From the NCBI GenBank assembly GCA_013400115.1, contig VXBP01010329.1, forward strand, positions 611,515 through 675,514: a stretch of DNA of 64,000 nt, written 5' to 3'. Within the stretch, counting starts at the first letter, position 1; each line of letters opens with the position of its first letter. The notes under the pieces are model-generated. The model was given only the letters and a program-made list of their open reading frames with translations, did not search any database and was not told the DNA's origin. The position numbers and the translations under genes are program-made. Below are positions 26,229 through 39,055 of this stretch, one piece after another. The stretch is from Rhinopomastus cyanomelas. Taxonomy: Eukaryota > Chordata > Aves > Bucerotiformes > Rhinopomastidae.

Positions 26229-27559
26229 CCGCCAGAGGATGAGGTGCTCTGTGTCACCACAACAATGGGGCTGAGGAGCACTCGGTGCTGTCTTGAAGTG
26301 GGTAGTAAATCCAGAGGGCTCTGTGCTGGCTGCACAGTTACGAGTGGCTGCGGCTGTGCGGTGCCTTGCTATTTCTTTTCAGTTTGTCCCATTCCCTAAA
26401 GAACTCTGTGGGTTTGCTCTTGCATTCCCTCTTGCTTTCTTTCTCACTGCTCTCTGTTCTAGCCAGCTCCTCTTGGGAGGGACGGGAGTAGCCACTGACT
26501 TGCCGTAGATGATTTCATCTCCTCGTAGCCCTAGGGAACAGAAGAAGCAGTTTACTTCGGAAGAAGAGAGTGGGAAATCACATCTTGTAGGAGAAGATCA
26601 TTTTCTTCTTGGATTTAAACCAGCAGGGGCTCTGATCCTCTTTCAGGAGGAATGCTTGTGCTTGTAATGATTGTCCTTGTTGACAGCACATATTTCTGAG
26701 GCTGTGGGAGAGCACAGAGGAAGGAGCCTGCTTTTACCGAGACAACACCGGAAGGTTCCTTCTTCTCCGACTCTCTAGTCACTTTGCGTGGGCTCCGTGC
26801 TGTCTCCTCGGTGTGATGACCTTGTTTGTGAAGTAAATGAAGAGGAAGCAAAGTAGGGACTCGCTCTTCTGGGGATACTGAGATCCCTCTGTGTCAGGTC
26901 TGGAATCCTCCTGTTTTGCTGAACACTGAGCAGAGAGGGTAGGTGCCCTGCACAGCTAGGGCGAGTGTGTGACCACGGGGCTCTTGGCTGGAGTCGCTGG
27001 GCACTCCGTGCTTCACCCCGATGGCGTTTCGGAGCCAGCTGCCAGACACAGAGATGGGTGAGTGTGCCCTTAGCAGAGGCAAGCGGTGCCGGGCTGCAGG
27101 GATGAACTCGCTTCATGTGGCTTTAATCAGAGCTGGGATGTCTGGAATTAAGGGTCACCGCCCTGGGAGGCACCTTGAGAAGAGCTGCTGCTTGAAATGA
27201 GGCCGCTGCCGACACGAGTGCGGACTGGAGCTCCTGCTCTGCCAGACGCCAGGCAGAGCAGCCCGACTAAGCAGAGCCAGCAAGAAACCCACATGTCAGC
27301 AGGACATCCCTGTTTCCATTTCACGGTGATTTATAGCGCTTGGAGAAGGGAGATCGCTTCATTGTCCAAGCAAACAAGAGGCTGAGCTTGTTCAGGCGCA
27401 TCTAGTGCGTCTCACGGCAGCGCTTCCCAACTGCTCTGTGGCCAAGCCAGACTGGGAAACACTGGCAAGGCTTGCTGTGACATCCCTTCACCCTGCTCCC
27501 AGAGCTGGCTGCAGCTCCTCCCTGCCTCTGCCAGGGCTGCAATACCTGCTCCACCCAGG

Positions 27560-27830
27560 GACCAGGACAGGGTGGGGACTGACCTGTTGGAGAGCAGCGT
27601 AAGACAAAGGGACCTGGGGGTGCTGGTGGCCAACAGCATCCTGGGATGGATCAGACAGGGGGTGGTCAGCAGATCAAGAGAGGTTCTCCTTCCCTTCTAC
27701 TCTGCTCTGGGGAGACCACATCTGGAACCTTGTGTCCAGTTCTGGGGCCCCCAGCTCCTGGGGATCGGACTGGTTGACCTTTCGAGGTCCCTCCATCCCC
27801 TCATGTTCTGTGAGTCTATGGTTCTCCTCT
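27560..27830 (+). mobile_element. CR1 LINE with internal deletion
   Basis: The 5' part (GGACTGACCTGTTGGAGAGC through TCTGGGGCCCCCAGCTC) is fused directly to a 3' tail (GGTCCCTCCATCCCCTCATG). Several hundred bases of CR1 between them are missing. Confidence 0.88.
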
Positions 27831-27877
27831 CTTTTTACAAACCGAGTAGGTGGAGCACTCGAGGCCATCGCCCAGGG

Positions 27878-27965
27878 CTTAGGGAGTTGTTGAGATGAGG
27901 GCTGAGCTTGATGATCCTGGGGGTCCTTTCCAGCCAGGATGAGCCTGTGATTCTGTTCTACGATT
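27878..27965 (+). mobile_element. CR1 LINE tail, type C
   Basis: Begins AGGGCTTAGGGAGTTGTTGA and ends GATTCTGTTCTACGATTC, preceded by GTCCTTTCCAGCC. It is a short 3' end placed next to the previous copy. Confidence 0.8.
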
Positions 27966-28959
27966 CCACGGCTTGCATGGAGTGGTGCAACGCTCCTGGT
28001 GCACGCGCATAAAGCCCTCTGCCTGTAGGACGGAGCGCAATGCCTGCCGTAAGTTCGAGGCGAGGAGTTTCCTCGCTGAAGACTACCTGTTCCACTGCAG
28101 GGCAAATGGCATCTCCAGTGCTCAGGAAGTGCTCAGGATGCTTTGTGGAAGCAAAAGAAACCTCTGCCATTAAATCAGGTAGTTGCCACTTAGGGAGAAA
28201 CAGACCCAGGGCACCTGAAGGTATCAGCAGACTGTTGGGTTGTTTCTGCTCAGCTAGGGTCATGTCCTGGCCCCTGGCTTGGCCGGGATGTCCCTAAAAT
28301 CTGGGCTCATTCTTTGGAGCAGCCTCAGCCCTCTCTGCAGGGGAGTCCCAGCGAACGAGGAGAGAAGGAGGGGGTTGCTCACAGTCCTGTTCTCTCCTGC
28401 CGCTGCTTCTGTCTTCCTTTCCTCCACAAAGCGAGGCAGCGGCTTTTCCGTCTCCGCAGGCGTCAGCGTCCTGCTGCACCGCTGCCTCCCGTGGGCCCTG
28501 CAGAAGCACGCGTGCAGCCCTGCGCACAACCGCGCCCCCCGGCACATGTGTAGCTGGTGCTCGTGCTAGACAAAGACTGACTGCTGTGGTCACACCCTTG
28601 CCCGGTTCGGGGGGCTCGCTTAGCTCTCCTGACCTGCTCTAATTGAATTGCACTGAAGTACTCCCCCGCCTGCCGCCAGCGTTCTCCCTCCTGCCGCTCC
28701 CTGGCACAGAGAGCTAGGAGAGGCTCTTAGATGAAGCACAGACCTCTAGCAGGATCGCTCCCCAGCTGCCAGGCAGAGCACTAGACAGGAAAAAAGAAGC
28801 CTCTTGTCCCTCCCGGGCGTCTCCCCAGGTCTTGCAGGGAACAGCTGCTGAACAGCCAGTGCCCCTCAGCCAGTGGCTGCACCCCAGCAACACCCACCCC
28901 AGCTGGCCTGCGCTTTCCCAGTGCGTCCTCCTCACACCAGCAACCACCAGCCCCATGGC

Positions 28960-29640
28960 GACTTAGAGCTGGGGACCTGGCGGTACTGGGTGACAACCGG
29001 CTGAACAGGAGCCAGCAGGGTGCCCCGGTGGCCTGGAAGGCCAAAAGCACCCTGGCTTGGATCAGCACTACTGTGGCCAGCAGGACTGGGGACGTCATTG
29101 TCCCCCTGTCCTGGGCACTGGGGAGGCCTCCTCGAGTACTGGGGGCAGTTCTGGGCCCCTCACTTCAAGAAAGGGATTGAGGGGCTGAAGCAGGTCCAGA
29201 GGAGCAACGAGGCTGGGGAAGGGACTGGAGGGAAAGGCTGATGAGGAGAGGCTGAGGGAGATGGGGTGTTTAGCCTGGAGGAGAGGAGACTCAAGGGGAA
29301 CCTGCTCCCTCTCTCCAAGTCCCTGAAGGGAGGCTGTAGTCAGGTGGGGGTCAGGCTCTTCTCCCAGGCAACCAGCACCAGGACGAGAGGGCAGGGCCTG
29401 AAGCTGCACCAGGGGAGGGTTAGGTTGGGTGTCAGGAAGCCCTTCCTTATGGAAAGGGTGATCAGAGCCTGGACTGGCCTGCCCAGGGCAGTGGGGGAGT
29501 CCCCATCCCTGGGGGTGTTGAAGGGCAGCCTGGCTGTGGCCCTCAGTGCCCTGGATTGTGGTGATGTTAGGTGCTGGTCTGGGCTGGCTGAGCTCAGGGG
29601 GCTTCTCCAGCCTCAGTGGTTCTGTGATTCTGTGACACGA
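28960..29640 (+). mobile_element. CR1 LINE, type B, about 680 bp
   Basis: Runs from GGACCTGGCGGTACTGGG to GGTTCTGTGATTCTGTGAC and contains AGGGCAGCCTGGCTGTGGCC. It is the plus-strand partner of the copy at 24612-25330. The ORF2 frame is degraded. Confidence 0.94.
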
Positions 29641-32600
29641 CACCAGCATCTCACCCTTCTGTAGATGAGGGACAGGACACGTGAGCGCTGCAGCACCCAG
29701 AGACACGGAGCTTTCAGCGCCGTGGAGGACACCTGATGAAGTCCCCTTGTCATGGCACAGTGAGCCAAAGCCAGGAGGTGTGAGACCACCTCTCTGCGGT
29801 CCTTCCATTGGGCCAAAAGCTCCAAACGCTGAGTCCTGAGCAGTAACGGACACTTAAGGGCCTTTTTGTGTCCTGACTTGATTATTGAGGTGCCACGGGG
29901 AAGCCACGCAGGGGCCTCGGCAGCAGCGTTTCCTGGTTGCGCTTGCGGTCTCCGGTGCCCTTGGCACAGTGGCTCGTGTAACTAGAGTGGTTTTATTTCA
30001 ATAGCTTTGCTGTTGCCAGCAGGTTGACTTGGAGCGACAGGGGCTGTGGAGCGCCGAGAGGTCCCGCAGCAGAGTGCCGGCGGCTCCCACACCTGCCCTG
30101 TGCTCCTGGCTGGGGGTCAGGCCAGGCCAGGGTCAAGGAAACGCCGAGTTCGTTCAGGAGAGGAGATTGCTCTCTTAGCTATCCAACTGAAACGAAGGGC
30201 AGTTGCTTTACTTGTGTCTGAATTCCCCCCTCTCCTGTGAAAGTCTCCAGTGTTCTGCTGATTTACAGCCTTCTGGGAGAAGAAGGAGAGAGGACTTTTC
30301 TCTCTCAAACTCCTTTCATTGTGCCCAAAACGTTGGACAATTTGGTTTGGGCTGATTCAACTGCTGTCTGAACTTTCTGCACTGCAGCTATTCTCCTCCA
30401 GTGAGTCATCCCAGAACCATTCCCAGTTTGTAGCCAGTTCCCCAAAGAAGCAGAAGAAAAAAGAAACAACTTCCTTTTAAGGGCACGAGACCTGTTGGTG
30501 ATGATAAACCTCCTTCCATTCCTATTTGAAGACATTCTCCATAACCCAAGAGCTGATAGCTACGAAAACACTGCCTCCTTTATTGGGGTTACAGCAACGT
30601 GCGGAGCTGTCAGGCGCTGCTGAACGTTAGCCTGGGCGCCCGTGCGCCCCACGGCACAGGGAGTGTGGCACGGTAGCGGCTGCTCTGCCAGACAGCTCTG
30701 CGGCGCAGCCTGGGGCTCGCTTCCTTCTGCTTTACTAAGAGTTTAAGTAAAGGGCCTGGCTGTAGGTGATGGTTTCCCAAGTTGTTCCTAGAACGGTGTG
30801 ACGTGGGTGTCGCTGACACAGCCTCCAGCGCTTCAGCGCATCTGCTGCTCAGCTAGGGAGTGAGAACTGAGGAAGGGGTGAGGGAGCTGAGGGAGAAAGG
30901 GAGAAGCGCCCTGCGGTTGAGTTCAGATGCAAAAGCAGAGGTGAGCTGTTTGAGCTGTGCCGCCATCCACGCAGCTCTGAACCCCTGGCTTGGCAGTTCC
31001 TGAGAGCGGTGGAGACCACAGGGTTGTTTGGGAATGGATTCCTACGGCCAGAGGCGCTGCAGCGGGCTCCTGTTCAAACAAAGGAGCCAAACCAGCAGGG
31101 GAGAGCCCTTGGCTTACAATGGCTGCATTATTCAGGAACCTAAAGGCTGAGTTTCAAGGGACTCTCAAAGGCCTGGAGCTTGGCAAGGGGGCGCTTGCTT
31201 TTTCAGTGCTGCCGGCTGTACCAGCCCTTAAGAGGAGGAGCTGCAGCGCTGTTTCGGGTACCTATGGTTTGACTGCATCACCTTCCTGTGCCCTCTCACT
31301 GATAGTCCTGTGTCCTGGCCCAAGTGGAGCGCGGCACCTCTCAGCCCGGCTAGATTCTGAAGTGCTTTGGTGACCCTTGGCCAAAGCCTGCGCCAGCTTT
31401 ACCGCGTGCTGGCTACGGCAAAGATGGAATACCGTGATCGGCTGGGGACTGGCCTTTGCAGTCAGACACAAGCTTTGGCACAGCGCTGGTCTAAGGAGTC
31501 ATTTACAAGTCAACAGAGGGACAAGAGCGGCCTTTTGAGCCGCTGGGCAGGACCACGGGAACGCGCAGAGCTCTTTCTCACTAGAAGATAATCGGGCTGG
31601 GATGGCCTCAGAAGATTTATAACTCTGCGACACCTCTCCCCTAGCAACAGACTTGGCGGGAAGGGCCCCTGACGAGAGCGGCTGCTCTCTCCTCAGGCTT
31701 CTCCGGGAAGCGGGCTCTTCAAGGGTCCCCCAGGTCAGCGCCTCCATCAGCTACGTTCGGTGTCAGGACCAGTCTCCCGTTCCCTCCTCTCTGTGTGACT
31801 GTGCCCCGAAGCGTGCCGAAGCGCTCATTCCTGTCAAGCAGGCACTGCGGCAAGAGCGCTCTGGTGTCACCGTGTGAGGAGACATTGCTTCCCCTTCCTT
31901 TCTTCTGCTGCAGAAGGAACCAGAAACCTGCACGTCGGCCTCCTTGTCTGTGCCTGGAGGAAGACGTCCGACGCCAGAGGTGACTAATTTGCGAGGAGAA
32001 GACCCTTGATGCGGAAGGCTTCGGTTCAACCCCCTCGGTGTGCCACACTCGAAAGGAACTTTCCTGTTCACCAGGATGTGGTTCCCAGAAGATTTCTGGT
32101 TCCATCACAGGATTTGTGACGAAAAGGAAGGATTTGCTTTAAAAATCTCTTGTCACTCCACAAAGTGAAAGCCCCCCACGTTCCAGAGTTACAGGTTTCC
32201 TCCTCTCTATGTGCAGGAACAGAGGCAAACAAGCCACCAAGTCTAGATGTGACCGAACTGCTCTTGCTCTCCTCTGCAAGGATGGTCCAAAGGGGTTTTT
32301 AGTGCCAGCAGGGAACAAGCGGAGCACTGACGGGCACGGCCTGAGAACAGTGGTGCCCAGCCCCGCACCAGCCTGCTGGCTCCTTTGCTTGCTGTTTGCT
32401 TCCAGCATGATTTGCATAAGGGGACTGGGAATGAGCACGAAACCACACAGGGTGCTCACTGACGCGGGCAGGAACGACAGACGCGCTGGCCTGTTCCAGT
32501 CAGGCCAGAACCCGGCCCTCCTGGACTCCTGCATCATCCAGCATCATCCAGCTCCGAAGAATTAAACCTTGGCACAGCAGTCGCTGGGTCCTCGGATAAA

Positions 32601-32724
32601 AATAGAGAGGCAGAAATAGGAGCGTGCTTTGTCATGGTCTTGGCTGGCTCTGAAAAGGACTCAGGCCTTCAGAGTCCCTTCTGAGACACAAGTCCCTCAG
32701 TTCACACACAGAGCTGGAGCACTT

Positions 32725-32840
32725 GAGGCCACAGTCTGCTTGAGGCCTATGGGGTTAGGGAGATGTTGGGATGAGGGCTGGACTGGATGGTCCTGGAGGT
32801 CCTTTCCAGCCATAGTCATTCTATGATTCTGTTACATTCT
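32725..32840 (+). mobile_element. CR1 LINE tail, type C
   Basis: GGATGAGGGCTGGACTGGAT, then GGAGGTCCTTTCCAGCC and ATTCTATGATTCTG, a canonical CR1 3' end. Confidence 0.9.
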
Positions 32841-33642
32841 AGCTGTGATCTCCAGTTCGACCAAATGACTTGTGTCTTCCCCAAGGTCCTCCTAAACGTG
32901 CAGAGCACGTCGCAGCGGTGACTGCGGCTGACGCTGTGGTGCCACGAGAGAGCCCTGCGGCATGTCGTCTCGTAACGACACCGTTGTGCTACGTGCTATG
33001 GTAACACAGCCCTCCCGACCCGCGAGCCGCTCGCTCGGTGCTGGTGGGCACAGCGCGCTTATCCCACCGCCTCACCAAGCCGCGCGGCGCTCCGGGGCAC
33101 TGAGTTGCTTGCGTAGCAGACGTCTCGGGAGCTCGGGGCTGTTCCTGAGGGAAGGACGTCAAACAGCCGCTGCTCTGTAGGGCCTCAGGAGTCACATATG
33201 TCCGCACCGGCCCAGAACACCCTGCTTGACAAGGTCTTCCTTCTCGTTTGACGAGTTGGGGAAGCAGTGGCCCTGCAGTGTGCAGGGAGGTTGTTGTAAG
33301 GAAGGGCATGAAGCTGTCCAGTCCTTCCAGATTCTTCCCGTGTGCATCCGCTGTAAGTGATCAGTGGCTGGGGGCAGCCCCTCTTTAAAGTGACCTCTGC
33401 AAAGCAGGCAAACATAACTGATGGGAAAAGACGCTGGTGGGTCTCTTCCAGCCGCATCGGCGAAGCTCTGGCTGCTCAGAGGTTTCTGTGATGATGGAGT
33501 TCATGCAGAGCAGAGTTTCCTGTATTTCTCTCGGTCAAAAGGAAGTTACTAGGAGCGGTGGGCACTAGCCAGGTTTGAAGCCCGGGGCGTTGCTTGCCCG
33601 CAATTCCAGATGAACAAAGAGATGATCTCTTCAGGAGCACTA

Positions 33643-33867
33643 GCGGTGGCCGTTGGGTGAAGCCAATAAAGCTCATGATGCAGTTCCCCTGGCAGCACTG
33701 TGCGGCGGGATCTAGGGGATCCTGCCCTGGCAGGGGGGTTGCACTGGATGATCTCTCAAGGTCCCTTCCAGTCCCTCCTGTTCTGGGACTCTGGGGTTCT
33801 GGGATCCTGCGGCGGCTGTTGGGTGAAGCTGGTAAGGCTCACAAAGCAGTCCCCCAGCAGTCAGCAC
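33643..33867. repeat. Diverged direct repeat flanking a CR1 tail
   Basis: Copy 1 (33643-33698) and copy 2 (33811-33867) share GTTGGGTGAAGC, TAA-GCTCA and GCAGT-CCCC with roughly 75-80 percent identity by eye. They flank the CR1 tail at 33708-33815. Confidence 0.75.
33708..33815 (+). mobile_element. CR1 LINE tail, type A
   Basis: GGATCTAGGGGATCCTGCCC through GGTCCCTTCCAGTCCC and TTCTGGGACTCTGGGG, a short 3' end lying between the two copies of a diverged direct repeat. Confidence 0.88.
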
Positions 33868-36344
33868 CTCTTGGAAGTGCTCCTGCTGTTACACCGGGCA
33901 GGACAGCTGGTGCAACTGTCGTGGTGCGGTTCTCCACAGGGGTGCTTTGCAGACCCTTAGAGCCTTTCCAGAGCGGTGTCTGTCAGGCTGTGGGAAAGGC
34001 AGCCAGAAGCTGGGCTTGCCAGCACGAGCTGTTGATGCCTGGCTCGTCCAGCCACAGCTCTGCTGCCCACAGCTCTCCTTCTGCCCTAACCTGGAGGTCT
34101 CTGCACTGCCTGTGTGACTGCTCCCTGAGTTCTGGGGCAAACTGAGGTGAGGTGGCAACACCCTGGTGTCTGGATTGCTGAAGTGTTACCTGCTCGGTGT
34201 GACTGACATGGGCCTGCCTGCTGGCAGAGCTGAAGGAACCCTAGGGCGGTGGTGAGCAGTCCCTTCGACCAGCAACATTCGCAGCTGAGAGATGCGGCCA
34301 CAGGAACCGTGTTCTCCTTGCGCCCCTACAGAGGCTTCCGAGAGCGCCTGGAGACAAAGCTGCAATCGCCACACAACTGGAAGAGGTTTGGTTGTTGAGC
34401 AGTGCTGTTGGGACACCCCAAAGGCTAAGGGGGCTTTTTGTTCCTCAGAAGGGATGGATTCCTGCCAGACACAGAGACGCTAGAAGGAAGTAGATCCCCA
34501 GGAGCGACGGCTACGCCCTTCCCACTGAGGATTTGCGTTCGTGGTCTCTGCTTCCAATTACAGACCTGCGCTGCATTACACACACCAGGGCCAGCCTTTT
34601 GCTGTTTGAAGTCAGTGCAAAGCTCCCACTGAGCTCCTGGGGCAGAATGCGTCTCCGTGTTTCCGGGGGCCCTGACAGCAACTCCGGCTCGCGGGACTGT
34701 AACAGAAGGTGCCAGCTTTGCCCCTGCGGCTGCAGATCGCCCCTTGCATTAGGCTGAGAGAGCTGGGAAGGGAAAATGGAGTCCCTTTCAAGGATGCTCC
34801 CTTGCCAATCCCTTGGCTTCTCTTCCCGTGACTGGCAAGTGCCACAGAAGGACAGGGGGTGGGCTGGCAGCATTTTCACGTGAGAAGCTTTGCTGAAGTT
34901 CAGCTCCGCAGCGATTCCGGCTGCGCGGTGACTGTGTGCCGTAGGAACACACCGGGTGCAGCCAGCAGTGCAGAAAACCATAGACTATCAACCTTCTTCA
35001 TTGTTTGGACCCGTCCCCAGTTCGTCTGCTAATGAGCTGCAGTGGCAAACGTGCTTCCAGAGCACAGAGCATCCAGCCTCCTGGATGGGACCACAGGCAG
35101 GCAGAGGTACAGAACGAGGCTCACGCCGCCGCGCAGTCCGGGTGCCTGACAGATGACTGTCCGTGCGTTCCGTTCCCCACTCCAGGCGCAGGAAGGAGAC
35201 ACCAGCCAAAGGACAAGACTCAGAGGACTCAACTCATTTCTGTGGGAACTGGAAGGACAACTGTAGACAGAGCTTCCCCACTAAACAAGTAGGTTCTGCG
35301 CTGTGCCCAGGGGTGCAGCGCAGGATGGACAGCTCAGGGGACCAGCCCGTTGGCTCTGGCCAGTTAGAGCCAGGTCTTTGTTGGCATTTACCTTCCACGT
35401 CAGCACAAAATAAAGCAGCCACTTCTCCCTGGGCTTTGCGCCCCACCGAGGGCGAGCTGCTGAGCTGTTTGAAGACCGCTGCCTTTCACGCCCAACACCA
35501 GGTACCAGCAAAGGGCACTTGGGCGCTTCGCTGAGAGGGCACTCGCCTCGTCCTTGCGTCCGTACTGACCGTGGACTGCGGAGTCCAATGAGATGGGACA
35601 GATGGGAAAAATTAGGGGAAAGGAGAAAGGAATCCGCTCTGTAACTTGTGTACATTAGGTCTGAAACTTAAGCCCTTCAAGCTGACATCCGGGGGGGTTA
35701 CTGGCGGTTCTGTTTGCTCCCAAGTACTGGTTGCAATGGAAATGTTATCGTTCCCGTCCACAGTCAGCTCCACGCAGGGGACTGTCTCTCTGAAAGCTGC
35801 AGCTGTCTCTGCAAATCAGGCTCATTTCAGCATTTACCTCAGGAAATATAGTCCCTTCAAGTCGTTCCTGCAGCAAACACAGAGGAGACTGAGCTCTGTG
35901 TTTGGAAGACAGCCCTTCGGCGGCGTGCCTGCACTCTGGGCTGAGCCCTCTCGAGCGCTCTGGCCCAACCCTGAAGGGCTCTGCAAGCGTTTCCTGCTGT
36001 GACACTTTGGCATGGTCGTGACCAAAGTCTGACTGTTCCACCGCGGCCACAGCAAGAGTGAGGCGGCAGAAAGCCAGGACGGGAACCGCAGCGGCGTCGA
36101 GCTTCCAGCCAAGCAACGAGGGGGTTCAGCAGAGCTCTGCGCGGAGCAGCTAATCTAATTTGGTGGGAATACGCCGCGTGGAGTTTGGGGGTTGTCTTGC
36201 TTAACCCAACGTGACTTCTGGTATTTATTCTATTCCATTGAAAACTCTCCTAGAGAGAGACTTGGAGACGTGTCTGAGGGGACAAGGCACACCTGAACCC
36301 CACCACATAGCCACCACATGCTTGTGTTTGCCTAGACACCGCGC

Positions 36345-36421
36345 AGAGCATGCCAGACTGGATGGGACTGGATGGTCTTTGGAGGGCCCTTCCAATCCCC
36401 AATGTTCTGTGGCTCTGTGAT
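36345..36421 (+). mobile_element. CR1 LINE tail, short
   Basis: GGATGGGACTGGATGGTCTT followed by CCCTTCCAATCCCCAATGTT and a degraded CTGTGGCTCTGTGA end. Confidence 0.85.
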
Positions 36422-37554
36422 CTAAACTCGTGCAAAATTGCCTTGGTTATTAAACTGGGTCAGGGGCTGAGTCAAAACCTGCTCCAGAAAGACTCGATAA
36501 ACCCAGTTTTCCAGAGAACTCCTGAAGTGATCGAACGTGTAAACTCCCAGGGTTCTCTGAACATCAGCTGCCAGTGACTGCGTCAGATGGTCTGCAGAGC
36601 GAACTGCAGAAGAGCTTGTCCAGGCTGCAAAGACAAGGCCGGAGCTTGGCTGGAGCCCGTTAGCCAGGGAGTTAAACAAGCCACGCTGAACCCAGTCCGA
36701 GCGGGGCCATGGGACCGGGTTAACCCTAAACCCACTAGGCTGCCAGCGTTTGGCCGGCGCGCTTTAAACACGCCGCGCCCTGCCTGCTGCCCCTGCACAC
36801 GGCTGCCTGCAGGCTCTGCCTGACCTGCTGACTGGTGCGAACGAGGAGACGTCAGCAGGGACGCGTCAGTCAGGCGAGAGGCTTCAGAGTGCCAGCACTG
36901 GCCAGTGGCAACAATGTAGGAACGGCAGGAACCTGCAAGAGTTTCCCTAGCCCAGCAGCTTTGATGTCCTTTGTGGATGCCCAGCGGTGCGCCGGTCCCT
37001 CCCCGTCTCAGATAGGTGCCAGTGACAGGCTCTGCCTGCCCGCGGGATCCAAACACCCTGCGCTAACGTGTCTCAGCCTTTACCCCGCTCTCCTGGCAGG
37101 CTGAGTGTAGCGGTCAGCTGGCAGCCACCTGGGGTGGTTCTGCACACATCAAGCGTTTTGGCTAGGTCAGACCCCCCCGGCAGAGCCCATCTCTGTGTGC
37201 AGCCAGCTGCAAGGAACTGCTCAGACATCAGCTTTTCACACCACTGGTTCCGCTCATTCTCAAGTCTTTGAGTTTCACTTCAAGGTTCAGGTTCCCATGA
37301 ATCCAAAATAACGAAACTGAGACTTGAATGGAAACCTGAGCTTTCTGAGGGACCAGTGTGCAGGGCTAGAGTGACCAGCCACTCCATCGTTCCGTGTCCC
37401 CACTGAGCCAAGCGAAAACTACTGCTCGCGCAGCTGCAGCAGCAGAAACCTGCTTCAGAAGTAGGAAAAAAGGGCAAAATCTATCCAAGATTTGCATGAA
37501 ACCTAGTGGAGGTGATTGGAAGTGGGGACCTCCCTTCAGGCAAGAGATGACACT

Positions 37555-37955
37555 GGGGAAGGGCTGATGGGGAGAGGCTGAGGGAGCTGGGGGAGTCCAG
37601 CCTGGAGAAGAGGAGACTGAGGGGGAACCTTTTCCCTCCCTCCAACTCCCTGAAGGGAGGTTTCAGTCAGGTGGGTCAGGCTCTTCTCCCAGGCAACCAG
37701 TACCAGGACGAGAGGGCAGGGCCTGAAGCTGCCAGGGGAGGGTTAGGTTGGATGTCAGGAAGCCCTTCCTCATGGAAAGGGTGATCAGAGCCTGGAATGG
37801 ACTGCCCAGGGCAGTGGGGGAGCCCCCATCCCTGGGGGTGCTGAAGGCCAGCCTTTAGTGCCCTGGTCTGGCTGCTGGGGTGATGTTAGGTGCTGGGCTG
37901 GGCTGGCTGAGCTCAGAGGGCTTCTCCAGCCTCAATCATCCTGTGACTGTGTGAT
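37555..37955 (+). mobile_element. CR1 LINE, type B
   Basis: About 400 bp from GAAGGGCTGATGGGGAGAGG to CATCCTGTGACTGTGTGA. It contains the same core as the copy at 28960, with a few small deletions. Confidence 0.93.
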
Positions 37956-38284
37956 TTGAAGCCTGAATTAACAAAGTCTTTCATAGGATTGATTAGGACT
38001 GTAGTTCACATTCACAAGACAGCAGAAGGTGGTGCTGGGCGGGTTTGGCCTCAGCAAAAAGTGTGCAGTGGAGCAAAGGTTTTCAGGAGTGCAGAGGGCT
38101 CGAAAATACCCACGGCACTCCTGCCCACAGCACTGTGGAGGACGGGCATGGTGCTGCAGCTACGCCCTGGCAGACTGGCGCGGTGGCAAGCAAAGGAAGG
38201 GGAGGCTCGCTGCCTCCTTTCTAAACGTTCACCTGGGAAACTGTGCTGGAAAGTGCAGAGACTCTCTTGGCGCTTTGAACAAAG

Positions 38285-38512
38285 AATCGGTGCCAGCAGG
38301 GTGCCCAGGTGGCCAAGAAGGCCAGTGGCGTCCTGGCCTGGGCTAGAAACTGAGTGCCCAGGAGGAGTAGGGAGGGGATTGTCCCCCTGTGCTCAGCACT
38401 GGGGAGGCCACACCTTGAGTACTGGGTTCAGTCTGGGCACCTCAGTACAAGGGAGACATCGAGGTGCTGGAGTGAGGGCAGAGGGGGGCAACAAAGCTGG
38501 GGAAGGGCTTTG
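38285..38512 (+). mobile_element. CR1 LINE internal fragment
   Basis: GCCAGCAGGGTGCCCAGGTG, GGATTGTCCCCCTGTGCTCA and CTGGGGAGGCCACACCTTGA form a CR1 ORF2 segment truncated at both ends, related to 21380-21570. Confidence 0.88.
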
Positions 38513-38814
38513 CAAGTAGCCAGGCTCACTTCTTTTCTAAAAATGCATCAGTGTTTTGTTCTAGATGCAGATGTGTTGTACTGGTGGCTCTGCCCCTTGG
38601 AAGCACAACTGTTCCCACATACGTACTTCTCAGCTTCCAAATTTCAGCAGTAACACAGGGCATGAACTCAAGTGCCTCAGTCTAGGATGTGAATCTGAAA
38701 AACCCCTGCTGGGTAGCCTGCTGTTATCAGCAAAGGGACAGCTTAATCTGAACCCTGTGCTCACACTGCTGGTGCCATTTGCTTCTGATTGTATCTAGAC
38801 CACGGCATCTCACA

Positions 38815-39055
38815 CTTCACAGAGTCCCAGAACACTAGGGATTGGAAGGGACCTCTAAAGACCATCCAGTCCCACCCCCTTGCCACAGCAGGATCCCCTA
38901 CATCCAGTGGCATAGGAACATGGCCAGGAGGGTTTGAAACATCTCCAGAGCAGGAGACTCCACAACCCCCCTGGGCAGCCCCTGCCAGGGCTCTGGCACC
39001 CTCCCTGGGAAGAAGGTCCTTCTCACGCTGATGTGGAACCTCCTGTGTTCCAAAA
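38815..39055 (-). mobile_element. CR1 LINE, type A
   Basis: Reversed copy from CACAGAGTCCCAGAACACTA to GATGTGGAACCTCCTGTG, about 240 bp. Confidence 0.93.

Noticed and set aside
32527..32552. Short direct repeat GCATCATCCA x2
   Set aside because: Only two 10-11 bp copies; too short to distinguish from chance slippage.
33594..34145. 183-codon plus-strand frame
   Set aside because: It runs through a CR1 tail and the flanking diverged repeat; no domain and no splice context.
37956..38519. 187-codon plus-strand frame
   Set aside because: The second half is a CR1 ORF2 fragment and the first half has no recognisable domain.
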